Assembly: GCA_025558075.1 (NCBI GenBank) | Contig: JAHLKF010000016.1 | Span: forward strand, 124,001 to 188,000 | Direction: 5' to 3' | Source of the DNA: Gaertneriomyces semiglobifer | Taxonomy: Eukaryota > Chytridiomycota > Chytridiomycetes > Spizellomycetales > Spizellomycetaceae | DNA length: 64,000 bases | Shown: piece by piece, positions 11,601 to 20,910 of the stretch | Layout of the letters: each line of letters begins with the position of its first letter | How positions within the stretch are numbered: position 1 is the stretch's first letter | Translations under genes and position numbers: made by a program | The notes under the pieces: model-generated | Told to the model about the DNA's origin: nothing | The model's input: only the letters and a program-made list of their open reading frames with translations | Database searches by the model: none

Positions 11601-12567
11601 ACATGCGAACTTGGAAGGCAGGAGCAAACATACCTTTGATCCAGATTCCTTTTTCCGCAGGCTTTTCACTAGCGCTCAACCCATGCACAATCCATCCGCA
11701 TATCCACTTTTCATCACTCAACATCTCCACCACTGGCATCAGCACACTTGTTGCCACCACCTCATTTAACAACTCAAACACTAGCGGACTACTCCTATCC
11801 GCTCTGGGCAGCGTCCTCACTGCCATCTGCATTGCCAGATCACGTAAAGCTCTTACCACTTTCTCCGTCGTGTCATACCTTGCCAAGCAAGATTCAGGGT
11901 TTCGTTGCACAAACGTATCCAGATCCATTTTACTGTCCTGATACACCCGAAATTCTTTCAAGTAGATCCGTAACGTCGTTCCAATAGTCGTCATCACCCA
12001 AACAGGTTGCAATCCCTTTACGCGGCGGATGACTTCCACCAACGCATGTTTGAGACATTTCCCAACCGCGCTCGGAAAGCCGTCGCTTTTCGAATGATTC
12101 AGTCCATCGTACCAGTATCTAACAAAATCGCGCACGATATATGTGACGACTTGGTTGACCTCTTTCTCTGCTGCGGGTGTCAACACTACCCTTTCCCAAT
12201 CGTCCCCTTCGTACTCATCATATGACGGGCCGGCGACAGCGTCCCACCTGTGCTCGTCTAGCTTTGCGTCTTTGTGTTCGTCTCCGTGCTCTACCGACTG
12301 TGCGCCATAGATGTACGCCACCGCCGCCACAACGGCCAGGACGAGGAGATAGACAAAGAGTCGCGGAGAGAACAAGAATGCGACGAGAAGAAACGGGAGT
12401 TTTTCAAAGACCGGACGAGGAAGGGAGTGAATATGGGTTACAAGTCGTGTGTAATGTCCTTGGAGCGATTCGGGAATGTACCGTCGTAGTCGCGGGACCG
12501 TCGAGGGAGTTTCCAGTTGTGTTGCCGCTGCCACTGGTGGCTCTGCTTCCCCATCTTGCCGTCCCAT
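8659..12567 (-). CDS. Membrane-anchored sorting nexin (Mdm1/SNX13/25 type) with C2 insertion
   Basis: Two exons are proposed, 12567-11634 and 11540-8659, giving 1271 aa. In order: an N-terminal hydrophobic hairpin (about 57-88), a PXA domain (about 125-300, starting around LTPAAEKEVNQVVTYIVRDF), a C2-like domain (about 305-420, with NLPLPDTTGLY and WNEDF), an RGS-like helical domain (about 440-590), a Ser-rich linker, a PX domain (about 800-930) and a C-terminal Nexin_C domain. The family tethers the ER to vacuole/endosome membranes; the hydrophobic hairpin would sit in the ER and PX would bind phosphoinositides. The 93-nt intron (GTATGT...TCGTAG, 11633-11541) has no stop and a length divisible by 3, so the frame also reads through it. 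Removing it joins WIK to VVQPRNLPLP and completes the first C2 strand. The C2 between PXA and RGS is not in the usual layout. Confidence 0.88.
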   Translation of the reverse strand: MGRQDGEAEPPVAAATQLETPSTVPRLRRYIPESLQGHYTRLVTHIHSLPRPVFEKLPFLLVAFLFSPRLFVYLLVLAVVAAVAYIYGAQSVEHGDEHKDAKLDEHRWDAVAGPSYDEYEGDDWERVVLTPAAEKEVNQVVTYIVRDFVRYWYDGLNHSKSDGFPSAVGKCLKHALVEVIRRVKGLQPVWVMTTIGTTLRIYLKEFRVYQDSKMDLDTFVQRNPESCLARYDTTEKVVRALRDLAMQMAVRTLPRADRSSPLVFELLNEVVATSVLMPVVEMLSDEKWICGWIVHGLSASEKPAEKGIWIKGMFAPAFQVRMSFGHSFRGSWFNILIFNVFVVVQPRNLPLPDTTGLYCTIYSGTTSRRTKKLSMDVVAWNEDFQLPLPETLSSTTSADSSGVDGIVIDLTLERLLKDEVVGSIYIPMSHLPANTKIKQYFTVDTSESRFAESQAVQVYLEVCKSVPVIEQISQAAVGASRGKEDLTAEDILVRSEGLVEFMAYMDSLHQSSLVQLYVTCDSWSRFAGMSNLCSEEDREGLRQDALDVLDTFFDRAGEMYVELDERVINECRRPLEAGEVRMESLDLVKKEVTRTVQKELEGFRRSRFWKEYLGKTEGSESEGESDVPKSVVERSVPPPPLPLRPESRSASEEGSEGENEYVDAPALVSKPDLPPRPLRPESTSSIKVESTASPSPVPRGPPSIDTLLFGDVTDAYIPSLIPTPTEAIPSDPNPESMNSVSDPQDPISSLKTRITQIDTLLQTETDIERLTELAETKLLLQSQIEELQHAAAANMERSTSNSSSSGGGGGSGPVDVHSHVGVNVTVLDIDTSAPKPDAYTVFLQMSREDGSGGWMVTKRLGEILRLQHQTGWSSLRQSALKNEVEVAKDIERFFETNIRVEAVEHFLKPESNMNVGNEREGDGFKDAQKKLMGTLKSAGGMLRRVTQPAERIVRDAGRRVGGTTSSIRNSAMSQTNGRGIGRRTSSLSELRVSEGADGGVMFVPSSPPPTPPRGPPSTEDASSTSSTSNSVVSQVPVIPAGIPGDGPDGQGGSSIRSVASEEHTTSSTEPIMAATPAPLLPPRGATTTTSKPTQALNQPQSHPLTPPSGSSAHHLISASSLPSLLTLLHTLFIDIFLPPTDFLRLRALSLLRTVYTKTYSETILEAVNGFLRDTSVEGVVKMGKDGLWKGGVWGGGNTNTNANTSTNVDNSDSNSTTTTTDTQFPTSQSSDPTTPTTQEDSVAKAHHMVLTSPYVSLIGRVAGTRNAERGCLLVLRFVGVKRVVRACVVEVVVRIGGRVFGV
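11541..11633 (-). other. In-frame 93-nt intron in the sorting-nexin gene
   Basis: It has a GTATGT donor, a TTCGTAG acceptor, a length divisible by three and no stop. Its translated residues break the C2-domain match, so it is read as an intron rather than coding sequence. Confidence 0.75.
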
Positions 12568-12934
12568 CCTATGTGTTGCTTCCCCCTGCTACTACTCTGC
12601 CCTTCAATCAATGCGAATCTACATATACAATCCACACTCGCCTCGTCGTTCGCTTCATCTATAAAATAGTGCAACTGGAAAACGCCCCGCCGTTGTTCCA
12701 AGGCGTGACGGCACAGTCATGCAACACGGGTGTGCCTATTCAAAACAACAACCGAGCGCTTTGTTCGAAACGGAACGATACTTTTGAGAAACGTCCGGCT
12801 GCTTTTTGAGTGATTCTACGACCATCTGCGCTGCGGGCATCTCTAGCAGTCATCTTCCTACGCATGTTTTGGTGAAAAGTAGAGCGGCGGACCTGTTTTG
12901 TGTGGAAATCGCGAGTTCACCCCGACACTTAGTC
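12568..12934. other. Divergent promoter region, sorting nexin / HFI1
   Basis: Spans the starts of the minus-strand sorting nexin and the plus-strand HFI1-like gene. No clear TATA box or other known site was seen. Confidence 0.5.
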
Positions 12935-14349
12935 ATGGCTACTTCTGCTACGGACGTCTCGCCCGAGAACGGCAACTCATTCTCAGTGCGAAAAGATACG
13001 GTCGCTTTGAAACTGGAGCTGGCGGCAGCGTTGGGGGATAAAGGGCATTCCTATTGGACAAAACTGAAAGACTTTGTAAATGGCCGATGTACTCGGGCAG
13101 AATTCGACGCCGTGGCAGGATCCATTCTTGTGAAGAACAAAGGAGGACGTAAGTGCGGAGTTTTTTTTCGTTCCTTGCTGATAATGTATGCAGCCGATGC
13201 TTACTATGCTTCTCCTTGTGGGAAAATGTGACAGTCTCGTTGCACAATCGCTTAATCATGGGCATCTTGCACAATGTATACAAACCTGCAGTTCCTCCAC
13301 CACCGCCAACATCGCACACAGTATTCCCTTCACCATCGCCATCACCTACCCACAACAGTAACAAACGTAAAGCCTCAGCCTCGCTATTTCCAGATTGGCG
13401 AACAAAGCTACGACGCAGAGAGGCCATGTCCTTTGAATCATCACACAGGAGTCGCATTGTATCACTATTACCCGGAAAGAGTACCGTCAAGGCTAGGCAA
13501 GTTGTAGAGCAGTCTAAGAGGATACCGTTGCCACCGTGGAAAGACCCGGAGGTGGACAGAGCCCAAGACAGATCAGTAGACCTGTCATGTGCCCAACACT
13601 TGTGTGCAGAGTCCGGGGAATTGCCAACCCTAGAGTCGCTAAAAGCGCTCATGACCGCAGTTGCGGAGAGTGAAGGAATGGAGGAGGGTTTGGAAAGTGA
13701 CGATGTCGTCAAGCTTGTGGGACTTGGCTTGAAGGTAAACCCACACCGTTTCATGTTCCAACACCAGATACAGGCCACTAAACGTCCCGTCTACATCAAG
13801 AATTACATGCTGAATCACTTGACTTCCATTGTTCGAACAAACTTTCCACCCATCGATGATTCAATTGCAACGCATTTCAACTCGAATCCAGAACCGCCAA
13901 TTACAATCACTTTACCGCCGCCAATGAATGTCTCAAACGCAACCAGCACATCTCCTTCCAAACAACCACGACCAGCAGCGCATGTTCCGAATGGCAACGC
14001 CATTTCACCCGAGAAACGAAAGGGCCCACCACCGCCATCTTACACGAGTCCCACAAAACCAAGATCCATAAGTACCACGAACAACCCCTCACCGAACCGC
14101 TCATCAATACCCAACTCCGCCGTTGCTCGACCAAACGATGAGCCGGAATCAAAGATCCCGTACATATCACTACAACAAGCGTTATTCCCGACCGAGCTGT
14201 TCCCACACTCCATGACAGCCACGTATGGAGGGTTATTGTTGCGAGAGGAGGCCCTAGCAATGTTAGATGTGTTTGAAGGGACTGTTGAAGAAGAGGTCGG
14301 AGGAAGTAGGAGGGAGGGCCTACCGAATGGCACAGGTAGAGCGTTTTGA
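12935..14349 (+). CDS. HFI1: SAGA coactivator subunit Hfi1/Ada1 (TADA1 family)
   Basis: Two exons, 12935-13148 and 13235-14349, give 442 aa. The 86-nt intron has GTAAGT and GTGACAG borders and joins in phase 1. The N-terminal domain reads through the junction: KLELAAALGDKGHSYWTKLK, then FVNGRCTRAEFDAVAGSIL, then the post-intron HNRLIMGILHNVY. This is the Hfi1/Ada1/TADA1 signature, in which the segment contributes to the SAGA core with a histone-like fold nearby. A second conserved block (from LPTLESLKALMTAVAESEGM to about NPHRFMFQHQI) follows a Pro-rich linker and is the expected downstream region. The C-terminus is Pro/Ser/Asn-rich. The protein should act in the nucleus as a scaffold of SAGA. 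The start is the first Met before the conserved domain; the frame is open upstream to 12806. Confidence 0.85.
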
Positions 14350-14554
14350 AATTGAGACACGTATATTACTTGTTGTGTGGGACCTATATACCCGATCGGT
14401 CCTTGGTGGTCTCACCATTAGACTATAGGTGTCTTGTATGAAGGACACCGAGATGGTTCTGCATTACTTTCCAAGGAGTGTATGATAATAATTTATAAAC
14501 ACATAAGTTAGAAAGAGAAATCCACGCCCTTCCACCTGACTTGGGGTGGCCCCA

Positions 14555-17159
14555 TCACACAATCAACCTCAACGTATTCACCAATTTCTCCTTCTTCAAT
14601 GGCTTGGTGATGACCAAATCAGCACCGGCCTGTATGAACAATTCTTGGTCCTCTTTCAGCGCATTCCCGGTGATTCCCACCACAGGTGTCACAATGCCTC
14701 GTTCTCGCAGTGCCCGAACAGCTTCAGCACCTGTCAACCGGGGCATTTGGTTATCCATCAAAATGACATTGAATCGAGACGTGTGACGTGACGTAGAAGG
14801 CGACAACGGTGGTGTCGGCAACGGCGCGGCAGGAAGAGTAGTGAGTGATGTAGTGGTGCCCGGATTGGAGATATTCAAAGATTCCATTGGGTTAATGACA
14901 ATAATAGGAATCGCGCCATTTCCGCCCGGCTCAACATCCACGTCTGGCTCATTGCATATAATGTCTAACGCTTCTTGTCCATCAGTCGCAATCTCAAAGG
15001 TATGTCCCATTTGCTTCAACAGCTTGCTCATCATCATCCGAGTGATCTTATCATCATCTACGACCAGTACATGCAAACTCCTGGGTACTCCGGGTGGAGG
15101 GGTCATTGGGGTAACAGACAGAACCGACGACGCTCGGTCGACATGCGTGGTATGCGCAGCCAACGACCCAATACTCTGGTGTGATGTCGCACTATGAATC
15201 GACGCCGTGCTGTCATAAAGCGGTAACGATATCTCACTCCAAAAAGTGCTGCCTTCGCCCATGGTCGATTCAACACCGCAAGTCCCGCCCGCGAGTTGTA
15301 TGATATGCTTGCAAATCGCAAGCCCCAGACCTGTGCCTTTGCCACCTTGTAATCCCCAACTATTGATTTGAAAGTACGGTTGGAACATTTTCTCCTGGTC
15401 TTCCTTGGAGATACCCACTCCAGAGTCTTTGACTTCCGTTCGTATAGTCACCTCTCGTTTGCTGTCCTTGGTGACACCACTCGCGTTGACAACCATTACT
15501 GAAATGGCGACCCGCCCATCTCGCGGCGTAAACTTTAACGCATTGCTGATAAAATTGTTCAAAACTTGTCTGTATCGTATATCATCACCTAGGACCGTCG
15601 CTCCAAACGCTAACACGCGTGCGTCGATTGTCGTGCTCAAATCAATATTCTTCTCATAGGCAGTCGACGCAAACGCGTACGCGGACGCCCGCACAGCTGC
15701 AGCCAAATCGAAAGGCCGAGACTGCAACTCAAACTTGCCTTCTTCCATCTTTTGGAAATCTAACACATCATTCAAGACACTTTCCATCATGGTGAACGAT
15801 GATCGTATCGCATCCAAACTCCCTTTTTGACTTTCGTCCAGCCCTTTGAATGCCCCTTCGTCCTCCATATTATGAAAACCGAGGACCGCCGTGTTAAATG
15901 GAACACGAATCTCGTGGAAAATGTAACTGACGAATCGACGCTTGCTAGCTGCTTCGCGTTGCTCCGCAGACTTGGCATGGTGCGTGGCCTGCATTTGATT
16001 GTTGAGTTCGTATTTGAGAAGAAAGGTGTATCGGTGATTCTTCTCGGTCCAATATGCCAGTAGGATAATCCAGATATAGAATCCCAGGCCATACAGTGTC
16101 GCAGACGCGATGACTTTCCCAGAGGCTTGGAAGGCCTTCATAAGCAGTGAACAGCATACCACAGCGGCAATCAGGAAAATTAGACGGTTGATACGGTAGA
16201 CGCTGATCAGTAAGGCTGGTCCGACGAGCGAATAAAAAATGACAGATCCATGGAGTTCCGTATAATATGTACATTTCGGTCCGGTATATCCTTCAACGTT
16301 GTGCTCGCAAAGGAAGCCCCTGACCAGAATCTCGTACGCCATGAACCATCTAGAAATCGCATAACGTGAGCATTTCCCAAAGTTATCCTGATCGGGATTG
16401 AGCAGCGGCAGGAATATATACCCATTCACGAGCGCTACCGAACTCTCTATCCAGGCTGGCGCGACTTCACGTCGAAAGACAGTCCAAAGAAGTAAAAAGA
16501 CGGCAGGTCCCCAGACGACAGCGTACGACACAATGGTCAGGGTATCGTACTGGGGATATATGGACCTATTGCCTTGCGTTAGCTTTCTTTATCGTTATCT
16601 GAAGCATATAATGCCTATCTCTCTCGAAAGCACTTACACCTGGCTTAACGCAGAAATGACACATGCGACACAAAAGTGAACAAAGCAAAAGAAAGCCATT
16701 ATCTACCAATCAGTGAGTTCAAATCTCTGAAGGATGCGTGCTGGGCCCGTCAAATGGCAGACGTACCTTCTTCACAAATCCGTATGCGATATTTTCCTGA
16801 GTTTGAAAAGCCCTCTCTGTTTCACGATCAAAATCCTTCCATCGTCCTAACAAGCATTCTGAGAATACTTTCTTCGTTTTCGCCCGTATCCGTCGCACCG
16901 ACCACGACCGTCGCGGTCTTGCGGGGCGATCTAGAGAACCGTCCAAAGTGGTTCTACTTGACTGATGAGTTGGAGCAAGATCACGCAAACTCCCGAGCCT
17001 TGATCGGGACAGGTTGTGACTCTTCCGGTTAGATCGCAAAGTTCGGCTTAGCCGACCTGCCGTGTGCGTGACGAGACTGGTACAGGTGTTGACAGTGGGA
17101 TGGTCTTCCACGGCAATTGCAACCTCGGCAGCTGCAGCACCCGTCATGCAGCTGGACAT
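14555..17159 (-). CDS. Hybrid histidine kinase with multi-span membrane sensor
   Basis: Three exons, 17159-16767, 16702-16638 and 16565-14555, give 822 aa; junctions use GTACGT, GTAAGT and TAG acceptors, and phases agree. An Arg/Ser-rich cytosolic N-terminus (about 130 aa) is followed by several membrane spans (about 133-340), then HisKA with the H-box SYIFHEIRVPFNTAVLG, HATPase_c with an N-box (RQVLNNFISNALKFTP), G1 (DSGVGIS) and G2 (GKGTGLGLAICKH), and a C-terminal receiver with LVVDDD, the phosphoacceptor in VILMDNQMP, and the conserved Lys in ITKPLKKEK. The phosphorelay should run His-Asp to an HPt protein not in this window. The sensor region is not recognised. A Pro/Ser/Thr-rich insertion of about 45 residues lies in the receiver before the phosphoacceptor strand. 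Confidence 0.93.
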
Positions 17160-18083
17160 TGCTAGGGTGTGGAAGGGATCGCAGATACTATGGCTTGGCG
17201 CAATGACTGTTCTTGTGGTGTCCCACTAAACACTACGATCCTTCCAGAAATCTCTCGTATCTAAACTTGGGCACTTCCACAATAAAGCTATGTTTCGCTG
17301 TATGGCTGCTTCCCATTGTCATTTCCGGGTATGTTCTTCCCAGAATGAACGGAGCTTGGAACCCAGCGTCACCAAGATTACACAGTTCACACAGTTCACG
17401 GATATATCAGGGCGTGAAAGCGGCAATTCGAAACCCCCGTCGTTTATATCGTTTTACGAAGGGCAGGAGGATCAGCAAAATCTACCTCATCCTCGCTGTC
17501 GGGATGAATAGGGCAAACCTGCGGAAACGACAAAAGCTCAGAACCACCGAAATCGGAAACCCAAAGGTACACGCTGAAAGCACGGAAATGAATGCGGTGG
17601 TCCTTTGTTTACCCCAGCTGGCCCCAGTGCTCGTGAGCACTTCACACCACTGAGCATTATTGTGTGGGCAGCAGCTATCTATGACCGCATCCCAGCAGCT
17701 GAGGGTTGAGTTTGAGGGTTCTGCCATGGAACTCCAAGCATCGGAAGCTGCGGGGGCTGGTGAAGTGCCGTCCCGCAGCCATTGTCATCGAGAACACGGA
17801 CCACTTTGCAGAATGATATATCTACGTGCAGTCATTGTTGATGCTCCGTTTGGGCCGTTTATCATCAACCTGAGGACGTCCGTGCACAGTCCAAATACGA
17901 AAAGCCATCTTTTTGGTACAAACTACGAGCAATTAGAACTACTACCACTACTACTACTACTTACTATACACCTACTGCACACGCTTATATATCTATTTCA
18001 TCTACCTTGAGTATAACTATCTTAGCGCTTGCTTTTTAGCTCCTCTCAACCCGCTTAGCAGCCACAGGCTGTGGGTACGGGGC
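17160..18083. other. Intergenic region with CTA microsatellite; possible minor coding
   Basis: Upstream of the histidine kinase and downstream of the Gγ gene. A minus-strand open frame at 17482-17727 encodes a Cys-containing stretch and one possible membrane helix (TTAFISVLSACTFGF), with GT and AG candidates near both ends, but no consistent gene model or family emerged. A (CTA)n tract lies at about 17938-17962. Confidence 0.35.
17938..17962. repeat. CTA trinucleotide microsatellite
   Basis: An imperfect run of ACT/CTA triplets, interrupted once by CCA, in non-coding DNA. Confidence 0.75.
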
Positions 18084-18552
18084 TCAAAGAATTCGACAAT
18101 CATCGCAACCAGCCTGTGTGTTCTTTGCATACGGATCGCTGTGCTTGTCACGAGGCCATAACGTTGGAATGAGTGGATCCGGCGTTTGTTTGATGAACGC
18201 TATTATGCTATTAGAGTAGAAAAGGAGACTCAGTAAGGATGGATGATACTGGCTTTGAATTCCCCGTTTCGGTCAAGCCCTCGTTCCTCTTCATCACACT
18301 ATTGACGGTGTCATTGTCGAGTATCATACGGGACAATCTAGCTATTCAACGTAGACTCGTATTGTCGGTCGCCAGTATATCTCCATTGACATGACCACAA
18401 ACATGCAAGTCGGCTCTGCGAGGATCCGCAACCCACCTGCTAGATGCTTCTGATACCGGTACGCTTCTATGCTCCAGATCCTGTCGTAGTCGCTCGTTCA
18501 GCGTTAGAAGCCGTGCAAGCTTCTTTTGTGTTGGAGTGAGATGAGAGAGCAT
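18084..18552 (-). CDS. Heterotrimeric G-protein gamma subunit (Ste18-like)
   Basis: Two short exons, 18552-18437 and 18207-18084, give 79 aa; the 229-nt intron has a GTGGGT donor and a CTAATAG acceptor, joined in phase 2. Exon 1 carries the Gγ helix (KLARLLTLNERLRQDLEHR) and VPVSEASS. Exon 2 carries TPDPLIPTLWPRDKHSDPYA, the fungal Gγ DPL-P-W-DP-A block, and ends in C-R-I-L. The terminal CaaX box ending in Leu suggests geranylgeranylation, and the two Cys nearby (AGCDDC) resemble the paired Cys of fungal Gγ. The protein should dimerise with Gβ at the plasma membrane. Length matches the family (about 70-110 aa). It is too split to appear as a single long open frame. An RGS-domain gene lies 24 kb away. 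Confidence 0.9.
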
Positions 18553-19155
18553 TATATGAATTCACCAGCGTATAACTTGGGTTGATTGTAATCGAGGTAG
18601 ATCGATTCTCGAGACAAAGCGTTCGAAAGTCGCTTTATGTCCAATGACAACAGAATAAGCCTTCGTCCGTAATCCGAAGCAGCGTCAAGAAAGTGGTGGT
18701 GTCTAGTCGAAAGCCTTTGCAGATCCTTCCGCACTAAATTTTCAACGTAACAGTGACACAGTCTAGTTCCGGGGAGCAGCAAGAGTAGAGGCAAATGACA
18801 GGGTCGAAGGTGACAAACGCATGCTATTATGCTTGGACGATGGGTTCCCCACTGGAGAGTGGCAGGTACTTTTGCTTGTAGTAACGAATCCTCAACGCGC
18901 AAGTGTCAAAGTCGGACAGATGCACACAAACGGCTCAAAAACCCACGTCGCGGAAATCAATTGTCACTATGCGAAAAATGCTCACATTAATTAACACAAA
19001 AATTTGAAAGGAAAGTCAATCAAGGAACATGAGATGCTTATGCCGAAATCTACAGAACAAGGAACAATATGTACAGGTTATCGGCGAGTGATGTCCTATC
19101 CATCTACCTATCGAAGGGACGCCCAGCGTCTTAATTTTTGCGAGTCCTTCTACTT
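18553..19155. other. Upstream region of the Gγ gene
   Basis: Lies between the Gγ start and the 3' end of the SAP-domain gene (both minus strand). A 116-codon minus-strand frame abuts the Gγ start but in another frame and without domain features, so it is treated as chance. Confidence 0.5.
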
Positions 19156-20910
19156 TCAACAATCCTCAGTCCTAAATAAGTCATCCAAAAAATCTTTACC
19201 TATCATCCTTTCCAACGGACTCATATCCATAAAGCTTGCCCCATCAGACGCCCTGTCTAACGAGGCCTCTGCCGTCTCGTGCATCACGTCCATAAATAAG
19301 TGGTCCAAATCTTGTGCTTCCTGTGGTGCGTACTGCGACCCTTGCCGGTCAATACGTTGTTGATCACGTTGTACGTTATATGCGAGAGGCATGGAGCCAG
19401 CCACGTTCGTCGCTTGATGCAGAGATAAAGCATTGTGCATATCCTTTCTGGGTGACAAATCACAATCGAGTTCCGCAGGAGCAAGACGCAAAGCCGCCGA
19501 ATCCGACGACGCTCGCCGGTGTCCCAAGCGACTCGCCGGCTGTTGCACAAGTGGATTCGTGGGCGACTCAGCTGCTGGTGCAGCAATCGACTGCGTGATA
19601 TGGTAGGACCGTTTCATCACGGGAGAGGATCCCGTTCTCAGCGCTCCGGGCGGGGTGGCCAAGGGTGCTGATTGAGGCTGTGAGGTCATGTTCAAGCTCC
19701 CTAACATGGGGGAATTGTGCCCTCGCGCAAGACTGAGAGCAGAGAGATTCAGTGACGGCGGGTGTGCGGTTGTTCGCATTGATCCTCGATACGTTTGTAA
19801 AGCTTCCAACTTCCTGATTTGTTGGATGTGGTGGTACATTGGATGTCGTGGGTCTTCCTCCGGTTTCAGGTTCCCTTCTCGACGAGCTCTGATAAGGCGA
19901 ATCTCTTCTTGCAGACGTTCTACCAAGAGTACCTTCTTGCCACTGGACGGAAGAGACCTTGCCCGAAGGAGCTGTTTCAGCTCCATCACAGTGATGTCGT
20001 TGAAATCAACGTCAAGTAGCTCGGCGTCCAGACGCGCATGTAGCTCTGCGGGAGGCAGAGGATTGATCATTTTGCTTGGTTGTGGCGCGATTGCAAAGGT
20101 TCCTGTAGGAGGGCTACCCGCAATCCGCGGACTCATAGGCGTCCCTGTTGGTACCGCCGGGCTTGCCGGTCGCACATTTGGGCTCAGCTTCCCTTGATGC
20201 GCGAATCCTCGACTTGAACGTAAATGCGGTGATAAAGAATAGGGAGCGCTTGCATTGCGCTGGAGATCGAGGCTACTGCTCAAGGCTGACCGCATCTGCG
20301 TTGCTGTGGGTGTTAATGAACGGACTGGTTGTGCATAGGAAACAGTTCCGAATGCCTCGACCGGAATACAAGAGGAGGAACTGGACGGTGACATATTACA
20401 GGGAATTGTATGGGCGCGGTAACGTTTCGTTGGTTTTGTAGGAATTGGTTGGAAATGCATCTCATCGTCAACCCGTTCGGTAAGAGGTACCTCCCCACGA
20501 CACTCGCGATGATCGCTGAATCCAGTGTGTAGGAAGGCATGCTCAAAATCGACTCGGTCAGATGGTAGACTGCTTGCTGCTGATGGTGCCATTGATGGTG
20601 ATCCTCGTGTTGCACCCGTAGAATGGCTCCTTATGCGTCTCCTCTGCAAGCGATTATGACTTGGGTGTGGGATCGTTACCGGTCCCGCGGTCTCGAGCGA
20701 ATGTTGATATACAGGCGCCGTATAGTTCATCGAACGATCCGTGATGTACCCAGGTACGTCAGTCGGAAAGGCACCGTAAACCAATGGCGAAGTTGTCCTT
20801 CGCACGGGTTGCGCGTCGTTCTCGATGACGCCAAACTGCTCAAATCGGTAGTCGCTAAGCGGTTGCTGGTTTGTTGCTGAAAGCTCGCTGTTGACATGAT
20901 TCCACTCCAT
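19156..20910 (-). CDS. SAP-domain protein of unknown role
   Basis: Protein of 584 aa, one exon, with an ATG start. One recognisable domain: a SAP motif at about residues 305-340 (DITVMELKQLLRARSLPSSG then KKVLLVERLQEEI), which binds A/T-rich DNA or RNA-associated complexes in chromatin proteins. Most of the rest is Ser/Pro/Ala-rich and probably disordered. The last ~45 residues are acidic and hydrophobic (HLFMDVMHETAEASLDRASD, later GKDFLDDLF), which resembles a transactivation-type tail. That would suggest a transcription regulator, but this is inference from composition only. No close family was recognised. Confidence 0.72.
   Translation of the reverse strand: MEWNHVNSELSATNQQPLSDYRFEQFGVIENDAQPVRRTTSPLVYGAFPTDVPGYITDRSMNYTAPVYQHSLETAGPVTIPHPSHNRLQRRRIRSHSTGATRGSPSMAPSAASSLPSDRVDFEHAFLHTGFSDHRECRGEVPLTERVDDEMHFQPIPTKPTKRYRAHTIPCNMSPSSSSSCIPVEAFGTVSYAQPVRSLTPTATQMRSALSSSLDLQRNASAPYSLSPHLRSSRGFAHQGKLSPNVRPASPAVPTGTPMSPRIAGSPPTGTFAIAPQPSKMINPLPPAELHARLDAELLDVDFNDITVMELKQLLRARSLPSSGKKVLLVERLQEEIRLIRARREGNLKPEEDPRHPMYHHIQQIRKLEALQTYRGSMRTTAHPPSLNLSALSLARGHNSPMLGSLNMTSQPQSAPLATPPGALRTGSSPVMKRSYHITQSIAAPAAESPTNPLVQQPASRLGHRRASSDSAALRLAPAELDCDLSPRKDMHNALSLHQATNVAGSMPLAYNVQRDQQRIDRQGSQYAPQEAQDLDHLFMDVMHETAEASLDRASDGASFMDMSPLERMIGKDFLDDLFRTEDC

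Noticed and set aside
16676..17032. 118-codon plus-strand frame
   Set aside because: It is antisense to the histidine-kinase first exon and intron.
18552..18902. 116-codon minus-strand frame abutting the Gγ start
   Set aside because: It ends exactly where the Gγ coding region begins but in another frame, and has no domain. It was not joined to Gγ because the Gγ ATG already gives a complete family N-terminus.
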